A stretch of DNA of 64,000 nt from the NCBI GenBank assembly GCA_031550535.1, contig JAVBOM010000006.1, positions 86,892 through 150,891 of the forward strand, written 5' to 3'. Under the pieces are notes generated by a model, which searched no databases, was not told the DNA's origin, and worked only from the letters and a program-made list of their open reading frames with translations. Source of the stretch: Avichristensenella sp031550535. GTDB lineage: Bacteria; Bacillota; Clostridia; Christensenellales; Aristaeellaceae. A program made the translations under genes and the position numbers. How positions within the stretch are numbered: position 1 is the first letter of the stretch; each line of letters begins with the position of its first letter. Positions 1 through 7,460 of this stretch are shown piece after piece.

Positions 1-1770
1 GTTTTCTGGGGCCTTCCCATCATGGCGAGCGACGCGATTTCCTCTGTCGCCTATGCCGTGGAAGAAATCCTCTGGGTCCTGGTCATGGCGGTCGGCCTGA
101 TGGCGTACACATCGCTGTTCTACGTGGCGCTTGCCATCGTGGTCCTGCTGGTGATTCTCGTCATCTCCTACCGGCAGACGATCGACAGCTACCCGCACGG
201 CGGCGGCTCCTATACGGTCGCGCACTCGAACCTGGGCGAGATGCCCGGCCTCGCGGCCGCTTCCTCGCTGGTCATCGACTACATCCTGACCGTCGCCGTC
301 AGCATCACAGCGGGCACGGCAGCCATCACGTCGGCGATCCCCGCGCTGCATCCGTACAGCGTCTACATCTCCGTCGCGATGATTATTTTCATGACCATCG
401 TTAACCTGCGCGGCGTGCGGGAGTCCTCGCGCGTTTTCGCGTTCCCGACGTATCTGTTCATCGTGTCCATGCTGGTGATGATACTCACCGGCGCGGTCAA
501 GGTGTTTGTGCTCGGCCAGCAGCCCGCGCCGATGATGCCGGTGCCGCCCGCCGCCGAGCCGCTGACGTTCTTCCTGCTCATCCGCGCGGTCGCGGCGGGC
601 TGCGCGGGCCTTTCCGGCGTGGAGGCGGTGAGCAACGCCATTCCGAACTTCGCGCCGCCCGCGCAGAAGCATGCCAAGCAGGTGCTGGCGCTGATGGCGC
701 TGTTCGTGCTGCTGATCTTCGGCGGCACGTCGCTGATGGCGACGGTATTCCACGCCGTGCCGAATCACTCGTTTACCGTGCTCTCGCAAATCTCCCGACA
801 GATTTTCGGCGACGGCTTCATGTTCTATGTGCTGCAGGTGTCCACGTCCGTCATCCTGATTATGGCGGCGAACACAGCCTACGCGGACCTGCCGATGCTG
901 ATGTCTCTGCTGGGCAAAGACGGGTATTTGCCGCGCCAGTTCAGCATGCGCGGCGGACGGCTGGGCTTTTCCAACGGCATCATCGCGCTGGGCATCGCGT
1001 CCAGCGTGCTGGTGGTTCTCTTTGGCGGGCAGACGCACGCGCTCGTGCCGCTGTACTCGGTCGGCGTGTTCATCTCCTTTTCGCTGTCGCAGACCGGCAT
1101 GTTTGTCAAGTGGATTCGCGGCAAGGAGCCGGGCTGGAAGCACAAGGCGCTGATCAACGGCCTGGGCATGGTGATGTCCTACGCCGCCGTCGTTTTCATC
1201 GCGGAGAGCAAGATGTTGCAGGGCGCGTGGATTTCGCTCGTGCTGATCGCGGTGTTCATCCTCGCCATGAAGCTGACCAGCCGCCACTACAAGGACGTGG
1301 CGCGCCAGCTGAGGCTCGATCCGAGCGCCGTGCAGCAGGAAACCGACCTGATCGACGTGCAGAAGTACATGATCGTCATCGTCGGCACGCTGAACAAGTC
1401 CTCGCTGAAGGCGATCAACTACGCCCGGCGGCTCTCAAACGATATCAACATTGTCGCGTTCCATGTTTCGTCCGATGAGGAGGAGGCGAGCGCGCTCCGG
1501 AAGAAGTGGGCGCAGTGCGGGATGCGGATTCCGCTCATCATCCGCAACTCCCCCTACCGGGAGATTGTGGGGCCTCTGGCGGAGTATGTCGAATCCGAGG
1601 AGCACGGATCGGCAGCCGGGGACATGATCACCGTGGTCATCCCGCAGTTCATCGTGAACACCTGGTGGAAGAACATCTACCACAACCAGACGGGTTACGC
1701 GATCAGGAAGCGGCTGCTGCACGACCGGCATATCGCGACGATCACGGTGCCGTATGTGCTGGATAAGTAG
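1..1770 (+). CDS. APC-family amino acid permease with C-terminal cytosolic domain, 5' end missing
   Basis: The frame is open from the first base, and the first visible residues (SDAISSVAYAVEE) match the end of TM1 of APC-superfamily permeases, so the true start lies outside the window. About ten further hydrophobic segments follow, including a GGGSY motif typical of the family. From about residue 450 a soluble tail (beginning YMIVIVGTLNKSS) resembles a universal-stress-like domain, as in other APC permeases with a cytosolic extension. The predicted role is proton-coupled uptake of an amino acid or similar solute; the substrate cannot be read from sequence. A strong hairpin terminator follows the stop. 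Confidence 0.85.
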   Translation, partial: VFWGLPIMASDAISSVAYAVEEILWVLVMAVGLMAYTSLFYVALAIVVLLVILVISYRQTIDSYPHGGGSYTVAHSNLGEMPGLAAASSLVIDYILTVAVSITAGTAAITSAIPALHPYSVYISVAMIIFMTIVNLRGVRESSRVFAFPTYLFIVSMLVMILTGAVKVFVLGQQPAPMMPVPPAAEPLTFFLLIRAVAAGCAGLSGVEAVSNAIPNFAPPAQKHAKQVLALMALFVLLIFGGTSLMATVFHAVPNHSFTVLSQISRQIFGDGFMFYVLQVSTSVILIMAANTAYADLPMLMSLLGKDGYLPRQFSMRGGRLGFSNGIIALGIASSVLVVLFGGQTHALVPLYSVGVFISFSLSQTGMFVKWIRGKEPGWKHKALINGLGMVMSYAAVVFIAESKMLQGAWISLVLIAVFILAMKLTSRHYKDVARQLRLDPSAVQQETDLIDVQKYMIVIVGTLNKSSLKAINYARRLSNDINIVAFHVSSDEEEASALRKKWAQCGMRIPLIIRNSPYREIVGPLAEYVESEEHGSAAGDMITVVIPQFIVNTWWKNIYHNQTGYAIRKRLLHDRHIATITVPYVLDK

Positions 1771-1777
1771 GAACACG

Positions 1778-1811
1778 AAGGGGCTGAAACGTTGTCGCGT
1801 TTCAGCCCCTT
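1778..1811 (+). terminator. Intrinsic terminator after the APC permease
   Basis: A perfect 14-bp inverted repeat (AAGGGGCTGAAACG and its complement) with a 6-base loop begins 8 bases after the permease stop. The 3' T run is short, so read-through is possible. It separates this gene from the convergent hydrogenase operon. Confidence 0.75.
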
Positions 1812-1820
1812 TGGGAGGTG

Positions 1821-1876
1821 GCGGCGCTGATTCGAAAATCGGACGCCATAAAGGAATTCCGCAGGGAATGCCTGCC
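1821..1876 (-). repeat. Double-hairpin palindromic element, copy 1 (abuts hycI stop)
   Basis: Read on the minus strand, it begins GGCAGGCATTCCCTGCGGAA and ends with a second palindrome, GCGTCCGATTTTCGAATC followed by AGCGCC. The TAG stop of the maturation protease shares its G with the first base of the element. It belongs to the family of eight copies described under findings. Confidence 0.85.
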
Positions 1877-2370
1877 TAATTTGCGCATATGCGCCGCAGC
1901 GCGCCGCAAATCTCGTCAATTGTGCCCCGCACCTCTTCGGACACCGGCCCATCAAACGCGATGCTCCTGGGCTGGATGCCGAGCAGCGTCACGGCCGCGC
2001 CGGTTTCGCTGACAATGTAGTCCGTCATCACCCGCAGCGGCAGCATGTGGGAACAGAAGGTCGGGCCGCCCACGTCCTGGGGCCGTATCTCCACGATGTC
2101 GCCCGGCGCGCGGCCTACATCGGCGGCGTCGATCAGCAGCAGATGGTCCGGGCGGAACCGCACGATCTTGCCGGTGAAGTTCTCGGGCGCGGTTTCCCCG
2201 GCGCAGAGCAGTATGTTCGGATGGGTCTGGGGTGTAAAAAATGCGTCAAGCGCCTCAATGACGAGCACGCCCGCCGCATCGTCGGCCTTCAGGACCGAAC
2301 CCGCGCCGAGGATAGCGAGCTTTTGCGCGCCCCGAAGCCTTTCTGCAAGAAACGAATGAACGGATTCCAT
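1876..2370 (-). CDS. hycI: Hydrogenase maturation protease, HycI family
   Basis: This 164-residue protein fits the HycI/HyaD/HybD endopeptidases, which clip the C-terminal extension of the [NiFe] large subunit once nickel is in place. The N-terminal block ILGAGSVLKADDAAG is the family's G-G-S-L-x-x-D-D-x-x-G signature, and a central LLIDAADVG block carries the second conserved acidic site. Its ATG overlaps the stop of the upstream ferredoxin gene (TAATG), so it is the last gene of the hydrogenase operon and translationally coupled. The large subunit encoded at 3667-4884 carries a matching cleavable tail. A palindromic element abuts the stop. Confidence 0.92.
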   Translation of the reverse strand: MESVHSFLAERLRGAQKLAILGAGSVLKADDAAGVLVIEALDAFFTPQTHPNILLCAGETAPENFTGKIVRFRPDHLLLIDAADVGRAPGDIVEIRPQDVGGPTFCSHMLPLRVMTDYIVSETGAAVTLLGIQPRSIAFDGPVSEEVRGTIDEICGALRRICAN

Positions 2371-2726
2371 TATATCTCCACTTCCAGCGAACGCTTATCC
2401 CGCCGCGCCAGCTCGAAATCCTTCGTGTTTTCCAGCGCGTCCTTGTTGCACGAGTCCACGCACTGGCCGCAGAAGATGCACTTGTCCAGGTGCACCACGG
2501 CCTTGAACTGCTTCTCCCCCACCTTCTCGATGCGAATAGCGTCCGCCGGGCAGACGCGCTGGCACAGCTTGCAGCCGACGCACCTGTCCGGGTGGAACTT
2601 CAGCGCGCCGCGAAAGCGGTCGGACACCTGCGCCTTGACCGTGGGATACAGCACGGTGTCCGTCTTTTTCACCATCATGCGCATCATGTAGGGGATCATC
2701 TTCCCCATGCCGCCCGTAATTCTCAT
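2370..2726 (-). CDS. Polyferredoxin-like hydrogenase subunit (EchF/HycF/NuoI-like)
   Basis: This 118-residue protein has two [4Fe-4S] motifs, C49-x2-C52-x2-C55-x3-C59 (then P) and C83-x2-C86-x2-C89-x3-C93, as in the NuoI/EchF subunit that passes electrons from reduced ferredoxin to the NuoB-like subunit. The open frame runs far upstream, but only the ATG at 2726 makes sense: it overlaps the stop of the NuoH-like gene (ATGA) and starts a full-length EchF-type protein. In the complex it would sit on the cytoplasmic peripheral arm. I use no specific symbol because ech, hyc and mbh nomenclature overlap here. Confidence 0.93.
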   Translation of the reverse strand: MRITGGMGKMIPYMMRMMVKKTDTVLYPTVKAQVSDRFRGALKFHPDRCVGCKLCQRVCPADAIRIEKVGEKQFKAVVHLDKCIFCGQCVDSCNKDALENTKDFELARRDKRSLEVEI

Positions 2727-3667
2727 GCAATTACTCCTTTGACCACGAGATCGAGCAGTATCTGCACGATCGAGATCGGCGCGAGCACCTTCCAGCAGAA
2801 GGCGATCATCTGGTCCAGCCGGAACCTGGCCAGCGCCGCGCGCATCACCGCCAGCAAAAACACCACGATAAATACCTTGACCAGGAACAGCAGGAGCCCC
2901 ACAAACGCGTTCCCGCCGATGAAAACAGGGAAGAAAATCGCGGCGATCAGCGCGGCGACCACAACCAGCTCCGCGTTCAGCGTCATCTTGAACATGCCCA
3001 GGAGCCGGCCGCTGTACTCCGTGAACGTGCCGCCGACGATCTCGGTTTCCGCGTCGGGCAGGTCGAACGGCACGCGCTCCAGTTTGCCCTGCGCGGAGAA
3101 AACCGAGACGACGAGGCCCGGCAGATTCACCAGCACCAGCCACGGATGCTGGTGGTAAAACTGCGCGATGCCGCTGATGGACCACGTGTCCGCCAGGATC
3201 GCGGGGCCGAGCAGCGCCATATAGAACGGCACCTCGTAGGCGAAAAGCTGCGTCATCGCGCGGATCGCGCCGATTTCGGCGTACAGCGACTTGGAAAACC
3301 AGCCCGCCAGGAAAAAGCCGAGCGTCGGGATCGTCAGAAAGTACATCACCACGATCAGGTCGCTCTCAAACGGCATGATCGACGTGGTGCTCCAGACCGG
3401 GATATACAGGAACGACGCGGCCGTCGCGGCAAAGGCGAACATTGGCACCGCGCTGAACAGGCGGTGATCCGCCTCGCTCGGCACCACGGTCTCCTTGGAC
3501 AGCAGCTTCAGGATGTCGGCCAGCGGCTGATACCACGGCGGGCCGACCCGGTTTTGCAGCCGGGCGTACAGCTTGCGGTCCACATACTCAAACACAAGCG
3601 AGAGCACGCACAGAAACACGAGCCCGGGATAGATCAAGATTTGGAACAGGGCCAGCCCCATGGCCAT
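2723..3667 (-). CDS. Membrane anchor subunit of group 4 hydrogenase (NuoH/EchB/HycD-like)
   Basis: The product has 314 residues and about eight transmembrane segments. The NuoH-family signatures are visible: YARLQNRVGPPWYQPLADIL near the N terminus, then a cytoplasmic loop with RVPFDLPDAETEIVGG. In complex I and group 4 hydrogenases this subunit links the peripheral arm to the proton-pumping arm through the acidic E-channel. The ATG at 3667 overlaps the stop of the large subunit gene (TGATG) and follows an AGGGGGA ribosome site; the longer open frame upstream is a shadow of the large subunit gene. Confidence 0.93.
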   Translation of the reverse strand: MAMGLALFQILIYPGLVFLCVLSLVFEYVDRKLYARLQNRVGPPWYQPLADILKLLSKETVVPSEADHRLFSAVPMFAFAATAASFLYIPVWSTTSIMPFESDLIVVMYFLTIPTLGFFLAGWFSKSLYAEIGAIRAMTQLFAYEVPFYMALLGPAILADTWSISGIAQFYHQHPWLVLVNLPGLVVSVFSAQGKLERVPFDLPDAETEIVGGTFTEYSGRLLGMFKMTLNAELVVVAALIAAIFFPVFIGGNAFVGLLLFLVKVFIVVFLLAVMRAALARFRLDQMIAFCWKVLAPISIVQILLDLVVKGVIA

Positions 3668-4884
3668 CAGTCCCCCTTCCTCGCGGCGCGGACGGCGGAC
3701 AAATCCATGCCGCGCTTGCCGTACCAATCGATGCTGTATTGGCGCAGGCCGTCCCAGTTAAACCGGTTCTCCTCGCCCGACGCGGCGTCCGTCACGCGGA
3801 TCATGCGGTCCGTGCAGGAGAAGCACGGGTCGATCGCGGCGATGATGATCGGCACGTCGGCCAGGTATCCGCCCTCGATCATGTGCGTGATCGCGGCCAG
3901 GTTCGCGAGCGTGGGCGCGCGCACCTTGACGCGCTCGGGCTTGTCGGTCCCGTTGGACCGCGTGTAGTGGATGTCCTCGCCGCGCGGCGCCTCGTACCGG
4001 CTGATCGCCTCCCCCGCCGGGATGCGGCTGGGCACGCGCACGCTGATCGGCCCTTCCGGCATCTGCTTCAAAATCTGCCGGATGATCTTATAGCTCTCCA
4101 TCAGTTCCTTCACGCGCACGATGGTCCGCCCATAGACGTCCGCGTGCTCGTCGGTGATGACGTCGAAATCCAGCTCCGGGTAAATGCCCGTGGGATCGTC
4201 CCGGCGCACGTCAAACGGGACGCCCGACGCGCGCAGCACCGGGCCGACCGCGCCGAAGCGCAGGCCGTCCTCCCGGGACAGCTTGCCCACGCCGGACAGG
4301 CGCAGCACGACCGTCTGCTCCTCCAGGATGGTCTTTTGGTAGTATTCCGTGCGCTCCTGCAAGCGCGCCACGGCCCGGACGATCTCCTCGGCCTGCTCCG
4401 GCGTGATGTCCTGCCGGACGCCGCCGATGGTGTTCATGCCGTAGTTGATCAGATTACCGCAGAGCATCTCCAGGATGTCCATGACGATCTCGCGGTCCTT
4501 CCACGCGTACATGAACAGCGTCATGAAGCCGATTTCGTGCCCCGCGATGCCGAGCCACAGCAGATGGCTGTGGATGCGCTCCAATTCGCCGATCAGCGCC
4601 CGGAGGTACTGCGCGCGCCGGGGCACTGTAACGCCCGCCAGCGCCTCCACCGTCTGCACATAGCAGGTGGAGTGCGAATGCGAGCAAATGCCGCAGATGC
4701 GCTCCAGAAGATAAATATTCTGCGTGTACGTGCGGCTCTCGGCTGCCTTTTCCATACCGCGGTGGTTATAGCCCAGCGCCACGGCCGCGGCGGCCACGCG
4801 CTCGCCTTCCAGGAGCAGGCTAAAGCTCTCCGGCTCTTCCAACGCAGGGTGCTGCGGCCCCAGCGGGACGACCATCTTTCCCAT
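3667..4884 (-). CDS. [NiFe] hydrogenase large (catalytic) subunit, group 4 (EchE/HycE/NuoD-like)
   Basis: This 405-residue protein carries both nickel-binding motifs: L1 RICGICSHSHS (C64 and C67) and L2 DPCFSCTDR (C354 and C357). It is therefore a true hydrogenase and not a NuoD that has lost the site. As in group 4 enzymes, L2 ends in Arg and not His, and 45 residues follow it, including LRQYSID, which matches the LERYSIE of the cleaved HycE tail. Removal by the HycI-type protease encoded at the end of the operon is therefore expected after R360. The start has an AGGAGGGG ribosome site. The enzyme should reduce protons with electrons from ferredoxin, reversibly. Confidence 0.96.
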   Translation of the reverse strand: MGKMVVPLGPQHPALEEPESFSLLLEGERVAAAAVALGYNHRGMEKAAESRTYTQNIYLLERICGICSHSHSTCYVQTVEALAGVTVPRRAQYLRALIGELERIHSHLLWLGIAGHEIGFMTLFMYAWKDREIVMDILEMLCGNLINYGMNTIGGVRQDITPEQAEEIVRAVARLQERTEYYQKTILEEQTVVLRLSGVGKLSREDGLRFGAVGPVLRASGVPFDVRRDDPTGIYPELDFDVITDEHADVYGRTIVRVKELMESYKIIRQILKQMPEGPISVRVPSRIPAGEAISRYEAPRGEDIHYTRSNGTDKPERVKVRAPTLANLAAITHMIEGGYLADVPIIIAAIDPCFSCTDRMIRVTDAASGEENRFNWDGLRQYSIDWYGKRGMDLSAVRAARKGD

Positions 4885-4895
4885 ACATGCCCCTC

Positions 4896-5507
4896 CTATT
4901 CGTCGTGTTCGACTACCGGTTCTTTGGACGGGCCGTGGCCCACCCCGGGCTTAGGCGGCGTCCAGCCCTTGCGCATCGGGTACTCGCCGGCGGGCCAGTT
5001 GTCCGGCAGCGGATACTGGCGGCCTTCCGGCAGCCCCTCCACCCGGACGCCGAGCAAGCCTTCCAGCTCGCGCTCGTAGAACGTCGCGCCCGCGTAGATC
5101 GGCAGCACGGACGGAATGACGACGGGGTCCTCCCGGCCGGTCTTGTATTTCAGGTTCAGCAGAATGCCGTCGCTATTCGAAATATGGTAGATGAACTCGT
5201 AGTGCTCGCCGGTGTCCACGCCCGTGATCGTGCACAGGTGCTCAAACCCGAGCTCCTCCCTGGCAAACCTGAGCGCGTCCAGAAAAACATCCCCGGGCAC
5301 GCCGAGGTACACGCGGCGGGTGGCGGCGGTCGCCCGGTCCTTTTCCGCCGCGGGGAAGCGTTCGGCGATGCTATCGATGACCTTCGCTTCCATCTCCGGT
5401 ATGGGTTTCGCTTCCGGCTTGGCTTTCGCCTCAGGCTTCGTTTCCGTCGCCGGTTTCGCTTCCGTTTCCGGCTTCGGTTCCATGCTCTGCTTGTTTTCCG
5501 TCTCCAC
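4896..5507 (-). CDS. NuoC/EchD-like 30-kDa hydrogenase subunit with KPE-rich N-terminal tail
   Basis: The C-terminal 140 residues of this 203-residue protein match the 30-kDa (NuoC/EchD) subunit: a GVDTGEHYEFIYHI block, then ATFYERELEGLLGV, the family's WxERExxDxxG-like signature. The first 40 residues are a low-complexity tail of alternating Lys, Pro, Glu, Ala and Thr. I chose the GTG at 5507 because GGGAGG precedes it by about 8 bases; it overlaps the NuoB-like gene by 77 bases. A shorter protein starting at M39 (5393) would avoid the overlap and still hold the whole domain. Confidence 0.9.
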   Translation of the reverse strand: METENKQSMEPKPETEAKPATETKPEAKAKPEAKPIPEMEAKVIDSIAERFPAAEKDRATAATRRVYLGVPGDVFLDALRFAREELGFEHLCTITGVDTGEHYEFIYHISNSDGILLNLKYKTGREDPVVIPSVLPIYAGATFYERELEGLLGVRVEGLPEGRQYPLPDNWPAGEYPMRKGWTPPKPGVGHGPSKEPVVEHDE

Positions 5508-5970
5508 GCCGCCCGCCTCCCTTCTTCTTTTTCGCCTCTTTATCTTCCAGCCCCTTCAGCAGTTTCACCACGCCGTCGATGATCGCCTCGGGCTTGGCGG
5601 GACAGCCGGGCACGTACATGTCCACCGGGACCGCCGTGTCAATGCCGCCCTCCACACAGTAGCACCCGGCGAACACGCCCGCCGAGCACGCGCATGTGCC
5701 CACCGCGACAGCGAACTTCGGCTCGGGCATCTGCTCGTAAATGGTGATGAGCCGTTCGCGCTGCTGCAGCGTCACCGGGCCGGAGCAAATCAGCACGTCG
5801 GCGTGCCGGGGCGAGCCTTTAAGTTGCACGCCGAATCGCTCCACATCGTAGCGCGGCGTCAGCGCGGCCAGCACCTCGATATCGCACGCGTTGCACGCGC
5901 CGGAGTTGAAGTGGATGATCCAGGGCGACTTTCCCCTGGCCCATGCGACCATTTTGTCTACGACCTGCAT
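5431..5970 (-). CDS. Hydrogenase small subunit (EchC/NuoB-like)
   Basis: The 179-residue product has the cysteines that hold the proximal [4Fe-4S] cluster in NuoB-type small subunits: SGACNACDIE (C26, C29), GTCACSAG (C93) and VPGCPAKPE (C123). It transfers electrons between the ferredoxin-like subunit and the NiFe site. The last 35 residues form an unusual charged tail (KKKKGGGRRGDG, then Gly/Glu/Asn repeats) absent from ordinary NuoB, and the DNA of this tail is shared in another frame with the start of the NuoC-like gene. The ATG has GGAGG 7 bases upstream. Confidence 0.94.
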   Translation of the reverse strand: MQVVDKMVAWARGKSPWIIHFNSGACNACDIEVLAALTPRYDVERFGVQLKGSPRHADVLICSGPVTLQQRERLITIYEQMPEPKFAVAVGTCACSAGVFAGCYCVEGGIDTAVPVDMYVPGCPAKPEAIIDGVVKLLKGLEDKEAKKKKGGGRRGDGKQAEHGTEAGNGSETGDGNEA

Positions 5971-5987
5971 GTCACTACCTCCATGAC

Positions 5988-6041
5988 GGCGCGGATTTGA
6001 AAAATCAGCGCCATAAGGGGATTCCGCAAGGAATCCCTACC
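5988..6041 (-). repeat. Double-hairpin palindromic element, copy 2 (supplies the stop of the NuoA-like gene)
   Basis: Minus-strand sequence starts GGTAGGGATTCCTTGCGGAA, runs through CCCCTTATGGCGC and ends in a GATTTTTCAAATC palindrome. The TAG inside its first five bases is the stop codon of the NuoA-like gene, whose last sense codon, CGG, also includes the element's first two bases. Confidence 0.88.
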
Positions 6042-6357
6042 GTCTGAGCAGCATGAACAGCGCCAGCACCGTCACGCCAAGGTATACCGCCGAAGTCACG
6101 CTTAGCCCGCCGGGGTCCGTGGCCACCACCAGCACGACGACGTGCATGATGGTGAAGAAGAACGCGAACTTGAAGAACTCAGAGTAGTCCGGCTGACCCT
6201 GGTTCTCCTCCATGTCCTCGCCGCACGCGTAGGCGCGCGTTTTCCCCTCGGAATCCGTGCCCCGGGCCGCCACGCGCCGGAAAAAGGCGGAAACCCCCAC
6301 GGACAGCGCCAGATAAATAATAAAGACGACCGGCGGCGACAGCAAAATGGTATCCAT
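6037..6357 (-). CDS. NuoA-like hydrogenase membrane subunit
   Basis: A 106-residue protein with three hydrophobic segments. The loop after TM1 has AYACGEDMEENQG, which resembles the conserved ECG region of NuoA, followed by FFKFAFFFTIMHVV in TM2. I infer it is the NuoA/MbhI-type small subunit that lines the E-channel next to the NuoH-like protein. The start at 6357 follows GAGGATAGG; the longer open frame upstream overlaps the NuoK-like gene in another phase. The stop codon lies within a palindromic element, which may have replaced the original C terminus. Confidence 0.8.
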   Translation of the reverse strand: MDTILLSPPVVFIIYLALSVGVSAFFRRVAARGTDSEGKTRAYACGEDMEENQGQPDYSEFFKFAFFFTIMHVVVLVVATDPGGLSVTSAVYLGVTVLALFMLLRR

Positions 6358-6362
6358 CGATC

Positions 6363-6671
6363 CTATCCTCTCAGGTTGTTCAGCTTGTGGGTGTCCAGCG
6401 TCCCGTTTTCCTTGTACACGCCGAACACAATGCCCGTCGCGACGACCAGGATCATCACCTCGACGACGATGATCGTGATGACATAGGACTGCGCGGCCGC
6501 CATGTTCCCGGTCAGGTATCCGGCGCCGATCATCAAAAGCGTCACGGATTTGGTTAAAAGCTCCACCGAGATCAGAATGCGCATCAGGTTCCGGGTGACG
6601 ATCATGCTGTACAGCCCGGTCGCCAGCACTAGCAGCGCGGATATGATGAACAGCGCGGAAAGCAGCGTCAT
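6363..6671 (-). CDS. NuoK/MrpC-like hydrogenase membrane subunit
   Basis: 102 residues with three transmembrane helices. Two glutamates buried in helices are visible, in ISVELLTKSV (TM2) and VVEVMILVVATGI (TM3), the two proton-path glutamates of NuoK/MrpC. Start with GAGGAGGGGG upstream; it overlaps the end of the NuoJ-like gene by four bases (ATGA), indicating coupled translation. Confidence 0.9.
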   Translation of the reverse strand: MTLLSALFIISALLVLATGLYSMIVTRNLMRILISVELLTKSVTLLMIGAGYLTGNMAAAQSYVITIIVVEVMILVVATGIVFGVYKENGTLDTHKLNNLRG

Positions 6672-7243
6672 TTCGCGTCCCCCTCCTCATGATGGCGCGG
6701 ATTCCCCGAATCCGCGCCGCCGGCGATCTTCGGGCGTTCGCCCGCTTCCTTAAAGAAGATCAGCACGCCGTACACGCCGGCGAGCACAATAATGATCTGC
6801 CCCAGCAGGTCCACCTGCCGCTTGTTCCAGAAAAACTCCTGCACCGTCTCTGTGGTCTGGGGCGCTTCCGCGTAGGGGATCATCGCGTTCAGGTGCGGCC
6901 AGATGGCGAACAGCGCGCCGGCCAGGATCACGATCAGCAGGATCGGCAGCGGGATGAACCTGCGGCGGCGCGCCTTTTCCTTCTCGGCAATCTCTTCCTT
7001 GGTGCGCACGCGCGTCATGCTGATGGCGCTGATGAAAACGACCGTAATCAGGCCCGCGCAGACGGACAGCTCAAACACCGCCGCCAGGTGTGCGCCGAGC
7101 AAAAACATGATGACCGATAAAATCGCGCTCACAACCGCCAGCGCAATCGACGCCTTCAGCAGGTTGCGCAGCATAATGCAGACCAGGGCGGAAGCCACCA
7201 GCCCGGCCAGCAGCAGAATCATCACCGTAAGATTCATACGCAT
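6668..7243 (-). CDS. NuoJ-like hydrogenase membrane subunit
   Basis: 191 residues with five predicted helices. The third carries FELSVCAGLITVVFISAISM, corresponding to the NuoJ helix with a pi-bulge. A charged cytoplasmic loop (KEEIAEKEKARRRR) follows it, and a short hydrophilic tail ends the protein. It pairs with NuoK- and NuoA-like neighbours in the membrane arm. GGAAAGGTGA precedes the ATG. The upstream spacer of 217 bases is the largest gap in the operon and is packed with hairpins. Confidence 0.88.
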   Translation of the reverse strand: MRMNLTVMILLLAGLVASALVCIMLRNLLKASIALAVVSAILSVIMFLLGAHLAAVFELSVCAGLITVVFISAISMTRVRTKEEIAEKEKARRRRFIPLPILLIVILAGALFAIWPHLNAMIPYAEAPQTTETVQEFFWNKRQVDLLGQIIIVLAGVYGVLIFFKEAGERPKIAGGADSGNPRHHEEGDAK

Positions 7244-7305
7244 TCACCTTTCCACCAGAGTTCTGGGGAGGTTTGGAGGGGCCGTGAGGCCTCTTCAAGT
7301 TCAAT

Positions 7306-7456
7306 CAAATCCGGCGGCATGTACGTCGGATTTGCGCGGATTCCAAACCAGTCCGCTGACTGGTGGGGAATCTGTACGTTTGCTCAGGGCCGCCCGGAAA
7401 CGCCGCTGCGTTTCAGGCCCTGTCCTCCTAACTCGTCAAAACCTCAGTTTTTGACG
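7306..7456. repeat. Array of four consecutive hairpins inside the hydrogenase operon
   Basis: Four inverted repeats follow one another in the 217-base gap between the NuoN- and NuoJ-like genes. They are CAAATCCG/CGGATTTG (7306-7334); GATTCC plus ACCAGT arms (7339-7372); AGGGCC plus GAAACGC arms (7386-7421); and CGTCAAAA/TTTTGACG (7434-7456). The middle two are two-tier: an outer and an inner stem separated by a small bulge. None has a T tract on the minus strand, so they are unlikely to be simple terminators; RNA processing sites or mobile palindromes are possible. The rest of the gap shows nothing else. Confidence 0.7.
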
Positions 7457-7460
7457 ACCG

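Noticed and set aside
7306..7456. CRISPR array
   Set aside because: The hairpins here differ from each other and are not evenly spaced direct repeats; no cas gene is present anywhere in the window.
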